Source: an uncultured Lachnospiraceae bacterium
GTDB lineage: Bacteria > Bacillota > Clostridia > Lachnospirales > Lachnospiraceae
NCBI GenBank assembly: GCA_910577655.1
Contig: CAJTOW010000077.1
Location: forward strand, 1 to 20,727
Length of the DNA stretch: 20,727 nucleotides
Reading direction: 5' to 3'
Below the pieces are notes generated by a model. That model did not search any database, had not been told where the DNA came from, and worked only from the letters and a program-made list of their open reading frames with translations. A program made the translations under genes and the position numbers. Below, piece by piece: positions 13,925-20,727 of this stretch (its first letter is position 1; the number at the start of each line of letters is the position of its first letter).

Positions 13925-14923
13925 TCAGATATGAAGAAACATATCCCGCGAGTAAGCCTTGATATCGTCTGGATCCGTCATATGATATCTGGCTTTTATA
14001 TCGGTAAAGTATTCGCCAATAAGCGGTTTTTCAATAATTTTGTCTGATGGAGCGGTGATCGGGAGTTCTCCTCTGGTGACCAGCCAGGGATTTTCATTGT
14101 GTGTGAAATGTTCCAGCACTTTTCCGCTATAGCAGCATAGGTTGCGGATCACGCTGTCATAAATGGCTTTTTCGTCGGCAGAGAAAACATCTGTATCAAA
14201 GACTGTGACCATCCTTTCAATCGGATCGAAGCGGTAACCCTTATACCGGAGATAGACGTCTCTGTAAACCGGTCCGTGTATCCATGCCTGACAGTCCTCA
14301 GAAAATAGGAAACTGTTATGAAAGGCATAGTAGAATCCCTGAATATAATAAAGCGCTTTCTGGAGTGCCAGCGGCGTAATGTCCTCACACTGGTTTAAAA
14401 GGTACTGGATTACTGTATTGATTTTTCGGGTTTCAATGGTGCTTCCTGACAACAGTGCATCTACAGCTTTGCGGCTCTTCTCATAGGTAAGGGCTGACTT
14501 TAGATGGCCCTTATTTGCTTCCAGGAGCTGTAAGTAGAACAGAGGATCATCATAAATCCGCATAAGGGTATCAGAGTATTGTCTGGTAGGTATATCGCCA
14601 TCACAATATCTGGAAAAGGTCAGTTCACCCCAGCCCAGGAGAAGAGAAAGCGGACGTTTGCCAATGGCATATTTCTCCGGGATAGCAAGGAGCCTGTCAA
14701 GAGAAATGATACCATTTTCCTCACGGTAAATATCGTAAAGCGCTTTGAGGTTGGAGTCATTTAATTCGGGCAGAAAGACAAGGGAACCGCAGTCAGCACA
14801 GTGGGCTTCTTTTCCAGTGTAGAAGTATTCCTTATCTTTGATTTTGCCAGTCATCGGGACAGAGGTTATCGTATAATCCACATCGTTTCTGCATTCCTCG
14901 CAAAAAGTCTTTTTTATAGTCAT
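13925..14923 (-). CDS. Zinc-finger/HTH/Panacea-domain antitoxin (MqsA-like N terminus)
   Basis: This 332-residue protein has three parts. A zinc-binding N terminus has two C-x-x-C pairs (C8/C11 and C42/C45), like MqsA antitoxins. A helix-turn-helix of Xre/MqsA type covers about 70-130. A Panacea (SocA-like, DUF4065) domain covers about 165-310, with T-P-L-A-L-Q-K-A-L-Y-Y-I-Q-G and A-W-I-H-G-P-V-Y. Panacea domains are known as antitoxin modules that neutralise many unrelated toxins, and the HTH should repress the module's promoter. The gene lies downstream of the toxin remnant, 21 bp after its original stop, with AGGAGG (14931-14936 on the complementary strand) seven bases before ATG. It appears intact. 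Whether it now has a partner is doubtful because the adjacent toxin is broken. Confidence 0.82.
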   Translation of the reverse strand: MTIKKTFCEECRNDVDYTITSVPMTGKIKDKEYFYTGKEAHCADCGSLVFLPELNDSNLKALYDIYREENGIISLDRLLAIPEKYAIGKRPLSLLLGWGELTFSRYCDGDIPTRQYSDTLMRIYDDPLFYLQLLEANKGHLKSALTYEKSRKAVDALLSGSTIETRKINTVIQYLLNQCEDITPLALQKALYYIQGFYYAFHNSFLFSEDCQAWIHGPVYRDVYLRYKGYRFDPIERMVTVFDTDVFSADEKAIYDSVIRNLCCYSGKVLEHFTHNENPWLVTRGELPITAPSDKIIEKPLIGEYFTDIKARYHMTDPDDIKAYSRDMFLHI

Positions 14924-14944
14924 AATAGATCCTCCTGCTTTTAA

Positions 14945-15355
14945 TTAGCGAAAAAGATACTCAATGGGTTTGTTCCGTTTATGGAACGAAATAACAACAG
15001 TCCGGGAACCGGATGGCAGATCAATCAAATTGAACTTGGTATAGATATCAACGGTTTCCTCTTACCCATCTGCATTAAATAGTTGTACCTGTGGGATGAA
15101 TACATATAGAACTTCATATTCATACCCAGTTTTCGTATTCTGAAGAGAATGACAGAAATCGTCAGTCTCTATCTTCATCAGAATGGACTTCTGCTTGTCT
15201 GAACGGATATTATACTCGTTGATGAAGTCGATGTTCTCCTGGCGCTTCTCATTCTGGGAGATGATATATCTGCCGCTTTCGATACATACTTTGATTTTGG
15301 CAAGAATAGCGTCAATCTCCTCGCGGGTATAGTTCTGATTGTAATGTGGATTCAT
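14945..15355 (-). pseudogene. MqsR-like toxin interrupted by an in-frame stop
   Basis: From ATG 15355, with GGAGG ten bases upstream, the frame runs 97 residues to F-N-A-D-G and then meets TAA at 15062-15064. The same frame continues without a shift for 38 more sensible residues (starting E-E-T-V-D-I-Y-T-K-F, ending P-I-E-Y-L-F-R) to a second TAA at 14945-14947. The full length, about 136, is in the range of small MqsR/RelE-fold toxins. The beginning (T-R-E-E-I-D-A-I-L-A-K-I-K) and order before an MqsA-like antitoxin fit the MqsR family, whose members cut mRNA. The missing tail contains the last strand V-V-I-S-F-H-K-R, probably needed for the fold. A single base change (for example GAA to TAA) would explain it. 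TTG at 15361 is an alternative start. Confidence 0.7.
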
Positions 15356-15378
15356 ACTCAAATTACCTCCCCAAAAGA

Positions 15379-15420
15379 ATAGTACATGAAAAAAGGGTTT
15401 TTGTCAATAAAAATGTACTA
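15379..15420 (-). promoter_or_regulatory. Toxin-antitoxin promoter with palindromic operator
   Basis: On the minus strand, TTGACA (15402-15407) and TACTAT (15379-15384) are separated by 17 bases, an almost ideal vegetative promoter. The perfect inverted arms TAGTACAT (15380-15387) and ATGTACTA (15413-15420) bracket it, one covering the -10 box and the other just outside the -35 box. This is the layout expected for autorepression by the HTH antitoxin. Binding by that protein is inferred. Confidence 0.65.
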
Positions 15421-15458
15421 ATTGATACAAAATACGGGAGAGTCCACAAAATCCATCA

Positions 15459-15487
15459 TTGCATTTTCCACAAAAATCCTTTACAAT
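15459..15487 (+). promoter_or_regulatory. Candidate argS promoter
   Basis: TTGCAT (15459-15464) and TACAAT (15482-15487, 5/6 to the -10 consensus) are separated by 17 bases, about 105 bp before the argS start. The -35 box is weak. The short leader that follows shows no T-box specifier or terminator structure that I could recognise. Confidence 0.35.
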
Positions 15488-15592
15488 AGTATTTTAGCTT
15501 ATTGAGTAAACTTAGTAAAGATTACGTAACAGTTCAAAGATTAACTGGAATGTTACAAGATGACAATACCCCCACAAAAGGAGATCAGACAC

Positions 15593-17362
15593 GTGAAGAA
15601 GATTCTTGATTTGATCACATCAGAGATAAGACATGCATTTGCCTCCTGCCAGTATGATGAAGCCTACGCCAAGGTAGTGCTTTCCAATCGTCCGGATCTG
15701 TGCGAATACCAGTGCAACGGCGCCATGGCGGCGGCGAAGGTCTATAAGAAGAAACCTGTTGAGATTGCCACAGCCGTAGTGGAGAAGCTGTCCGGCAGCA
15801 CTATGTTCTCAGAGGTGAATGCGGTAATGCCGGGGTTTATTAACCTGCGGCTGGATGAGCAGTTCGTGGCAGACTATATGAATGAGATGCTTAAGGAGGA
15901 TAAGCTGGGACTGGAGGAGCCTGGGCATGGGGAGACCATCATCGTGGACTACGGCGGAGCCAATGTGGCCAAGCCCCTCCATGTAGGCCATCTGCGCTCT
16001 GCGGTCATCGGAGAATGTATCCGGCGCCTGGGCAATTATCTTGGCTACCATATGGTAGGCGATGTCCATCTGGGGGACTGGGGCCTGCAGATGGGGCTGA
16101 TCATCGAGGAGCTGCGGGACAGGAAGCCGGAGCTGGTGTATTTTGATGAATCCTATGCCGGTGAATATCCCTCAGAGCCACCCTTTACCATCGGGGAGCT
16201 GGAGGAAATCTACCCGGCAGCCAGCGCCAAGTCCAAGGAGGATGAGGCCTTCCGGGAGCGTGCCCAGAGTGCTACCTTCCGTCTGCAGAATGGCTATGCA
16301 CCCTTTACCGCTATCTGGAAGCATATTATGGCTGTGTCCCTGGCGGATCTGAAGAAGAATTACGGCAACCTGGATGTGCATTTTGACTTGTGGAAGGGAG
16401 AGAGCGATGCCCAGCCCTATATTCCTGGTCTGATCAAAGATCTGGAGGACCGGGGGATCGCCCATGAGAGCCAGGGAGCCCTGGTGGTGGATATTGCAAG
16501 ACCGGAGGATTCCAAAGAGCTTCCGCCCTGCATCATCCGCAAGTCTGACGGGGCGGCCCTCTATGCCACCTCGGATCTGGGGACTATCCTGGAGCGGGAG
16601 AAGGATTTCGCCCCGGTGAAATACATCTATATTACGGATAAACGCCAGGAGCTTCATTTCATCCAGGTGTTCCGTGTGGCCAAGCTGGCAGGATATGTGA
16701 AAGAGGAGACTCCCATGGTTCACATCGGCTTTGGCACCATGAACGGAAAGGACGGTAAGCCCTTTAAGACCCGTGACGGCGGTGTCATGCGGCTGGAGCA
16801 CCTGATTGCGGATATTGATGACGCGGTGTTCGCCCGGATCATGGAGAACAGGACTGTCTCTGAGGAGGAGGCAGGCAGGACTGCGAAGATCGTAGGTCTG
16901 GCGGCCTTGAAATACGGGGATCTGTCCAACCAGGCAGCCAAGGATTACGTCTTTGATCTGGACCGTTTCACCTCCTTTGAGGGAAATACAGGCCCCTACA
17001 TCCTGTATACCATTGTCCGGATCAAGTCTATTCTGGCCAAATATGAGACTATGGAGAAGAAGCCTGCCGGAGAATCCAAGGTGCTTCCGGCAGCCAGCGG
17101 CGCGGAGAAAGCCCTGATGCTGGAGCTGGCCCGGTTCAATGAGGTGCTGGAGAACGCGTTCCAGGAGACGGCTCCCCACAAGATCTGCCAGTATATCTAT
17201 GGACTGTCGGATGCATTTAACAGCTTTTATCATGATACCAGGATCCTTTCCCAGGAGGATTCTCTCCAGCAGGCGGGCTGGATCCGTCTGATCACCCTGG
17301 TAAAGGAGGTGCTGACCGCCTGTATTAAGGTGCTGGGCTTTGAGGCGCCGGAGCGGATGTAG
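15593..17362 (+). CDS. argS: Arginyl-tRNA synthetase
   Basis: This 589-residue class I aminoacyl-tRNA synthetase charges tRNA-Arg with arginine in the cytoplasm. It has the N-terminal Add1-like domain (1 to about 110) that binds the tRNA D-loop. The HIGH-type motif H130-V-G-H133 sits in A-N-V-A-K-P-L-H-V-G-H-L-R-S. The catalytic loop F-K392-T-R-D-G-G takes the place of KMSKS. The C-terminal DALR anticodon-binding domain is at about 465-589. GTG at 15593 is chosen over the in-frame ATG at 15560 because AAGGAG (15578-15583) is correctly spaced and the product then starts M-K-K-I-L-D, as usual for the family. Base use is much richer in G and C than the polysaccharide operon. It appears complete and unremarkable, with an SNF2 helicase gene 56 bp downstream. 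Confidence 0.95.
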   Translation: MKKILDLITSEIRHAFASCQYDEAYAKVVLSNRPDLCEYQCNGAMAAAKVYKKKPVEIATAVVEKLSGSTMFSEVNAVMPGFINLRLDEQFVADYMNEMLKEDKLGLEEPGHGETIIVDYGGANVAKPLHVGHLRSAVIGECIRRLGNYLGYHMVGDVHLGDWGLQMGLIIEELRDRKPELVYFDESYAGEYPSEPPFTIGELEEIYPAASAKSKEDEAFRERAQSATFRLQNGYAPFTAIWKHIMAVSLADLKKNYGNLDVHFDLWKGESDAQPYIPGLIKDLEDRGIAHESQGALVVDIARPEDSKELPPCIIRKSDGAALYATSDLGTILEREKDFAPVKYIYITDKRQELHFIQVFRVAKLAGYVKEETPMVHIGFGTMNGKDGKPFKTRDGGVMRLEHLIADIDDAVFARIMENRTVSEEEAGRTAKIVGLAALKYGDLSNQAAKDYVFDLDRFTSFEGNTGPYILYTIVRIKSILAKYETMEKKPAGESKVLPAASGAEKALMLELARFNEVLENAFQETAPHKICQYIYGLSDAFNSFYHDTRILSQEDSLQQAGWIRLITLVKEVLTACIKVLGFEAPERM

Positions 17363-17369
17363 GGTTACT

Positions 17370-17390
17370 GTTTGCCGGGAACCGGTAAAC
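17370..17390 (+). other. Small hairpin between argS and the helicase gene
   Basis: GTTTGCCGG (17370-17378) and CCGGTAAAC (17382-17390) form a nine-pair stem with one G-U pair and a three-base loop just after the argS stop. No T-run follows, so termination is uncertain and the two genes may be cotranscribed. Confidence 0.3.
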
Positions 17391-17418
17391 CGTGACAATG
17401 TAGAATGGGGATGACTAT

Positions 17419-20400
17419 ATGAATGTAACAGACATGACCACAAGCACCTTCTGGAAAGGAGAAGTGGGAGTCAGTGGCACTGTCCAGGAGGGAGAAACGT
17501 CATACCGTGTGAAATTAATGGTCAAGGGTAGTCAGATATATGACTACTCTTGTTCTTGCATAGAGGGGAACTCCTACAAGGGTATGTGCGGGCACGCACA
17601 GTGCCTGTGGGAGCATTATCAGGCCCGGAAGAAGGAGCATTCCGGGAAGCTGGTATCCACCTCCCAGGAGGCCAGGGCCATGATCCGGGAGTACACCAAC
17701 AGGGAGGTGGCCAGACTGATTCAGAAGAGCGAAGAGGCCCGGGTACACCTGGCTCCTGTTCTGGTACTGGACGGACGAAAGATCCGCCTTCGGTTCAAGA
17801 TAGGACGGGAGCGGTATTATATTGTCAAGGAGCTGGTTTCCTTTGTACAGGCAGTGGAGAAGGGGAGTCAGGTAGCCTACGGAAGGCTTCTGGAGTTCCA
17901 CCACAGCCCGGAGGCATTTGTACCGGAGGACCGGCCCCTGGTATCCTTTCTGATGGAACTGGTGACCTTGTACAGAGAACATTATGAGCAGTTTAAGAAA
18001 AGCTCTTTTGTGACAGTGGAGGGACTGCGGGAGATCCTCTTAAGCCGTGCCAACCGGGACCGTTTCTTCCAGATCATGGAGGGGCGGAAGATGACGGTGG
18101 AGCGGTGGGATAACAGCTTCCAGGTGGATGTGGCGGATGGCCCCTTCTGTCTGGAGGTGACTGTGGAGAAGGCAGGCAGGGACGGGATCCGGGTATCGGT
18201 TCCGGAAAACCTTTACTGCTTCTCTGGGGAGAACCATTTTTACGTGGGAGATGAGAAGCAGATCCGGAGGCTGGGAGCGGAGGAGACTGCCAGTCTGGGG
18301 GTATTTCTGGAGCAGATGGCAAAGGCTGGCACCCATCAGGGTGTGGAGATCCAGGAGCGGGATATTCCCTTGTTTTATGAACGGGTTCTGCAGCGGATCC
18401 TGCCCTTCAGCCATCTGACGGTGAAGGATGTGGACCTGGACAGCTACCGGCCCCAGGAGCTTCGGGCTTCCTTTACCTTTGACAGTGAGAATCCGGGGGA
18501 GCTGACTATGGAGCCGCTGCTTTCCTATGGGGATTTCTCCTTCCATCCGGTTCATGATGACCGGGTACCCAGAACCATCTGCAGGGATGTGCCAGGAGAG
18601 TTCAGGATCAGCCAGGTGATTACCCGTTATTTTTCCTACCAGGATCCGGCTGGGGAGAAGCTGGTGATCCGGGAGGATGACGACGCCTTATACCGTCTTC
18701 TGAAGGAGGGGATCGGGGAGTTCATGGAGCTGGGGGAGGTGTATATCTCCGAGACGGCCAAGAAAATCCGGATCCTTCCGCCGCCCAGACTGGATGTGGG
18801 AGTGAGTCTTGCCGGGAACTGGCTGGAGCTTAAGGTGGACGCGGAGGGGATGAGCAGTCAGGAGCTTGCCAGACTTTTAGCCAGCTATGATCCGAAGAAG
18901 CCTTATTACCGTATGAAGAACGGGGAATTTCTGGCCCTGGATGAGAGCGGCTTTGTCACCGTGGCCCGTCTGGTAGATGGGCTGGCAGTGGGCCGGTCCC
19001 AGCTAAGTACTGGCCTGGTCCGCATACCGGGATACAGGGCTTTCTATCTGGATGCCATGCTTAAGGACAGCAAGGGGATATCCCTTTACCGGGACCAGCT
19101 TTTCAAGGCAGTGGTCCGGGGAATGAAATCCGTGGAGGACAGTGACTATGAGATACCAAAGACCTTGCAGCCGGTACTGAGAGGCTATCAGAAGACCGGC
19201 TTCCGGTGGCTGAAGACCCTGGAGCATTACGGATTTGGCGGTATACTGGCGGATGATATGGGCCTGGGCAAGACCTTGCAGATTATCGCCCTGCTGCTTG
19301 ATAATAAAGGGCGTCGGGAGGGCGTGTCCCTAATCGTCTGTCCCGCTTCCCTGGTCTACAACTGGGAGAGTGAGATTCACCGGTTTGCCCCGGATCTGCA
19401 GGTGCGGATGATACTGGGCAATGCCGCCGAGCGGGAGGCGCTCTTAAAGGAGCGGCAGGATAAAAATACAGACGTGCTGATCACTTCCTACGATCTGTTA
19501 AAGCGGGATATCCCCCTCTATGAGGGAAAGCGATTCATCTACCAGATCATTGACGAGGCCCAGTATATCAAAAATCCGGCCACCCAGACGGCAAAAGCGG
19601 TCAAGTGTGTAACAGCCGGGACCAGGTTCGCCCTGACAGGCACACCGGTGGAGAACCGTCTTGGCGAGCTGTGGAGTATCTTCGATTACCTGATGCCAGG
19701 ATTCCTCTTTGAGTACCAGCGGTTCAAACACAGCTTTGAGATCCCGGTCATGAAGGAGGGAGAGAAGCAGGTGCTGGAGAATCTGCACCGGCTCACGGGG
19801 CCATTTATCCTGCGGAGACTGAAGCGGGATGTATTAAAGGAGCTTCCTGAGAAGCTGGAGACAGTAATCTATTCACGGGCAGAAAGTGAGCAGCGCCAGA
19901 TCTACAACGCCTATGCCCTGAAGCTTAAGACAGAGCTTGAGCAGATGGAAGGGAAGGCAGGGGCTTCCCAGAATATGCAGATCCTGGCACAGCTTACACG
20001 GCTGCGGCAGCTGTGCTGTGACCCATCCCTTTACCTGGAGAACTATAAAGGGGGATCTGCCAAGCTGGAGACCTGTATCCAGCTGATTCTCTCGGCTATC
20101 GGAGGCGGACATAAGCTGCTCTTGTTCTCCCAGTTCACCTCCATGCTGGAGATCCTGGCGAAGCGCCTGGAGAAGGAGCAGATCCGCTATCATATGCTGA
20201 CCGGCACCACGCCAAAGGAGGAACGGCTGCAGATGGCGGGGGCATTTCAGAGTGATGACGTGCCGGTGTTTCTGATATCCTTAAAGGCTGGCGGGACGGG
20301 GCTGAACTTAACGGCGGCAGACATTGTCATCCACTATGATCCCTGGTGGAATGTGGCGGCCCAGAACCAGGCCACCGACCGGACCCACAGGATCGGCCAG

Positions 20401-20562
20401 GAGAAACAGGTGACCGTATACCGGCTGATCATGAAGGACACCATAGAGGAGAATATCCTGGGCCTGCAGGAGCAGAAGCAGGATCTTGCAGACCAGATCG
20501 TCCAGGAGGGAACCATGTCCCTGGGCAGCCTGACCCGTGAGGAGCTGATCGGGCTGCTGTGA
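17419..20562 (+). CDS. SWIM zinc-finger SNF2-family helicase/ATPase
   Basis: This 1047-residue protein begins with a SWIM zinc finger (C45-x-C47-x9-C57-x-H59). A long middle part (about 90-560) is typical of bacterial SNF2-associated regions. The SNF2 ATPase core runs from about 585. Motif I is D-D-M-G-L-G-K618-T, motif II is D712-E-A-Q715, motif III is L-T-G-T-P-V-E-N. The helicase C domain has G-G-T-G-L-N-L-T-A and Q-A-T-D-R-T-H-R-I-G-Q. Such proteins translocate on double-stranded DNA. Roles in transcription or repair have been proposed for bacterial members, and the target here is unknown. An in-frame TAG at 17401 rules out a longer N terminus. Base use matches argS. The reading frame ends inside the first copy of a 55-bp repeat. 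Its length is normal for this family. Confidence 0.92.
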   Translation: MNVTDMTTSTFWKGEVGVSGTVQEGETSYRVKLMVKGSQIYDYSCSCIEGNSYKGMCGHAQCLWEHYQARKKEHSGKLVSTSQEARAMIREYTNREVARLIQKSEEARVHLAPVLVLDGRKIRLRFKIGRERYYIVKELVSFVQAVEKGSQVAYGRLLEFHHSPEAFVPEDRPLVSFLMELVTLYREHYEQFKKSSFVTVEGLREILLSRANRDRFFQIMEGRKMTVERWDNSFQVDVADGPFCLEVTVEKAGRDGIRVSVPENLYCFSGENHFYVGDEKQIRRLGAEETASLGVFLEQMAKAGTHQGVEIQERDIPLFYERVLQRILPFSHLTVKDVDLDSYRPQELRASFTFDSENPGELTMEPLLSYGDFSFHPVHDDRVPRTICRDVPGEFRISQVITRYFSYQDPAGEKLVIREDDDALYRLLKEGIGEFMELGEVYISETAKKIRILPPPRLDVGVSLAGNWLELKVDAEGMSSQELARLLASYDPKKPYYRMKNGEFLALDESGFVTVARLVDGLAVGRSQLSTGLVRIPGYRAFYLDAMLKDSKGISLYRDQLFKAVVRGMKSVEDSDYEIPKTLQPVLRGYQKTGFRWLKTLEHYGFGGILADDMGLGKTLQIIALLLDNKGRREGVSLIVCPASLVYNWESEIHRFAPDLQVRMILGNAAEREALLKERQDKNTDVLITSYDLLKRDIPLYEGKRFIYQIIDEAQYIKNPATQTAKAVKCVTAGTRFALTGTPVENRLGELWSIFDYLMPGFLFEYQRFKHSFEIPVMKEGEKQVLENLHRLTGPFILRRLKRDVLKELPEKLETVIYSRAESEQRQIYNAYALKLKTELEQMEGKAGASQNMQILAQLTRLRQLCCDPSLYLENYKGGSAKLETCIQLILSAIGGGHKLLLFSQFTSMLEILAKRLEKEQIRYHMLTGTTPKEERLQMAGAFQSDDVPVFLISLKAGGTGLNLTAADIVIHYDPWWNVAAQNQATDRTHRIGQEKQVTVYRLIMKDTIEENILGLQEQKQDLADQIVQEGTMSLGSLTREELIGLL

Positions 20563-20727
20563 ACACTTAGCGAGTGCGAGCCGGAGGCGAAGCAGGAGCT
20601 TAGTGAGAACGCATGCCAGGGAACTTAGCGAACGCGAGCCGGAGGCGAAGCGTGAGGTTAGAGACCATGGCGGCTGTGAACACTTAGCGAGTGCGAGCCG
20701 AAGGCGAAGCAGGAGCTTAGTGAGAAC
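20556..20727. repeat. Direct repeat array at the helicase 3' end, running off the window
   Basis: A 55-bp unit at 20556-20610 recurs at 20673-20727 with a single difference (CCGGAGG against CCGAAGG). A more diverged, shorter relative lies at about 20621-20665. All share a core of the type CTTAGCGA-GCGAGCC-GAGGCGAAGC. The first copy includes the stop codon of the helicase gene, and the last reaches the window edge, so the array may continue. It looks like a dispersed intergenic repeat family, with the outer copies made by duplication of about 117 bp. It is not a CRISPR array because the spacing is irregular and the middle copy is poor. Confidence 0.75.

Noticed and set aside
13724..14047. Plus-strand open frame of 107 residues
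   Set aside because: It has no plausible ribosome site or family, and overlaps the antitoxin gene on the other strand and the 13866-13895 hairpin.
15421..15592. T-box riboswitch ahead of argS
   Set aside because: The leader is too short and lacks the T-box sequence and a terminator stem.
16172..17443. Long minus-strand open frame (423 residues) opposite argS
   Set aside because: It lies fully antisense to a clear argS gene, has no family resemblance and is an expected by-product of GC-rich codon use.
17515..18555. Several open frames of 80-170 residues opposite or out of frame with the helicase gene
   Set aside because: All fall inside the well-supported SWIM/SNF2 coding frame and show low-complexity, proline- or leucine-rich composition.

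Overview
The window looks like a chromosomal accessory locus from a low-oxygen Firmicute, most likely a gut Lachnospiraceae member (Blautia/Ruminococcus-like). The reasons are AGGAGG-type ribosome sites, two oxygen-sensitive radical enzymes, the style of the flanking argS and SWIM-SNF2 genes, and the end-of-window repeats. The genus is inferred. No taxonomic marker is present.

Layout. (1) Positions 1-608 hold no convincing gene. They contain two partly visible, oppositely oriented copies of a dyad site (1-18 and 345-372), a near-consensus promoter between them pointing right (142-169), paired 17-nt repeats, and a GC-rich leader able to form several hairpins. (2) 609-1523 encodes a tyrosine-recombinase-like protein that lacks the usual catalytic residues and carries an in-frame 18-bp tandem repeat. 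(3) 1588-13615 is an AT-rich, tightly packed cell-surface polysaccharide operon. In order it has a GT4 glycosyltransferase, a glycyl radical enzyme, two GT2 glycosyltransferases, a Wzy-like polymerase, a sialyltransferase-like (GT52-type) transferase, a Wzx flippase, a KdsB-like CMP-sugar synthetase, an aldolase fused to a MptE/GT42-like domain, and a radical SAM activase. (4) 13925-15355 (minus strand) is a toxin-antitoxin module: an intact zinc finger/HTH/Panacea antitoxin and an MqsR-like toxin broken by an in-frame stop. (5) 15593-20562 are GC-richer housekeeping-type genes, argS and a SWIM/SNF2 helicase. They are followed by short direct repeats running off the window.

How the genes may work together. 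The most striking feature is a glycyl radical enzyme and its activase placed as near-outermost genes of a capsule/exopolysaccharide operon. The operon also holds an HMGL-like aldolase, a KdsB-like cytidylyltransferase and two proteins resembling CMP-sugar transferases. A coherent hypothesis is an anaerobic route to an unusual CMP-activated 2-keto-3-deoxy (ulosonic) acid. The radical enzyme would dehydrate a polyol to an aldehyde, the aldolase would join it to pyruvate, KdsB-like protein would activate the product with CTP, and the GT52-/GT42-like domains would transfer it to the repeat unit. The repeat unit would then be flipped by Wzx and polymerised by Wzy. The order of steps and the substrates are inference. 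No priming glycosylphosphotransferase, chain-length regulator or ligase is present in the window, so those must lie elsewhere.
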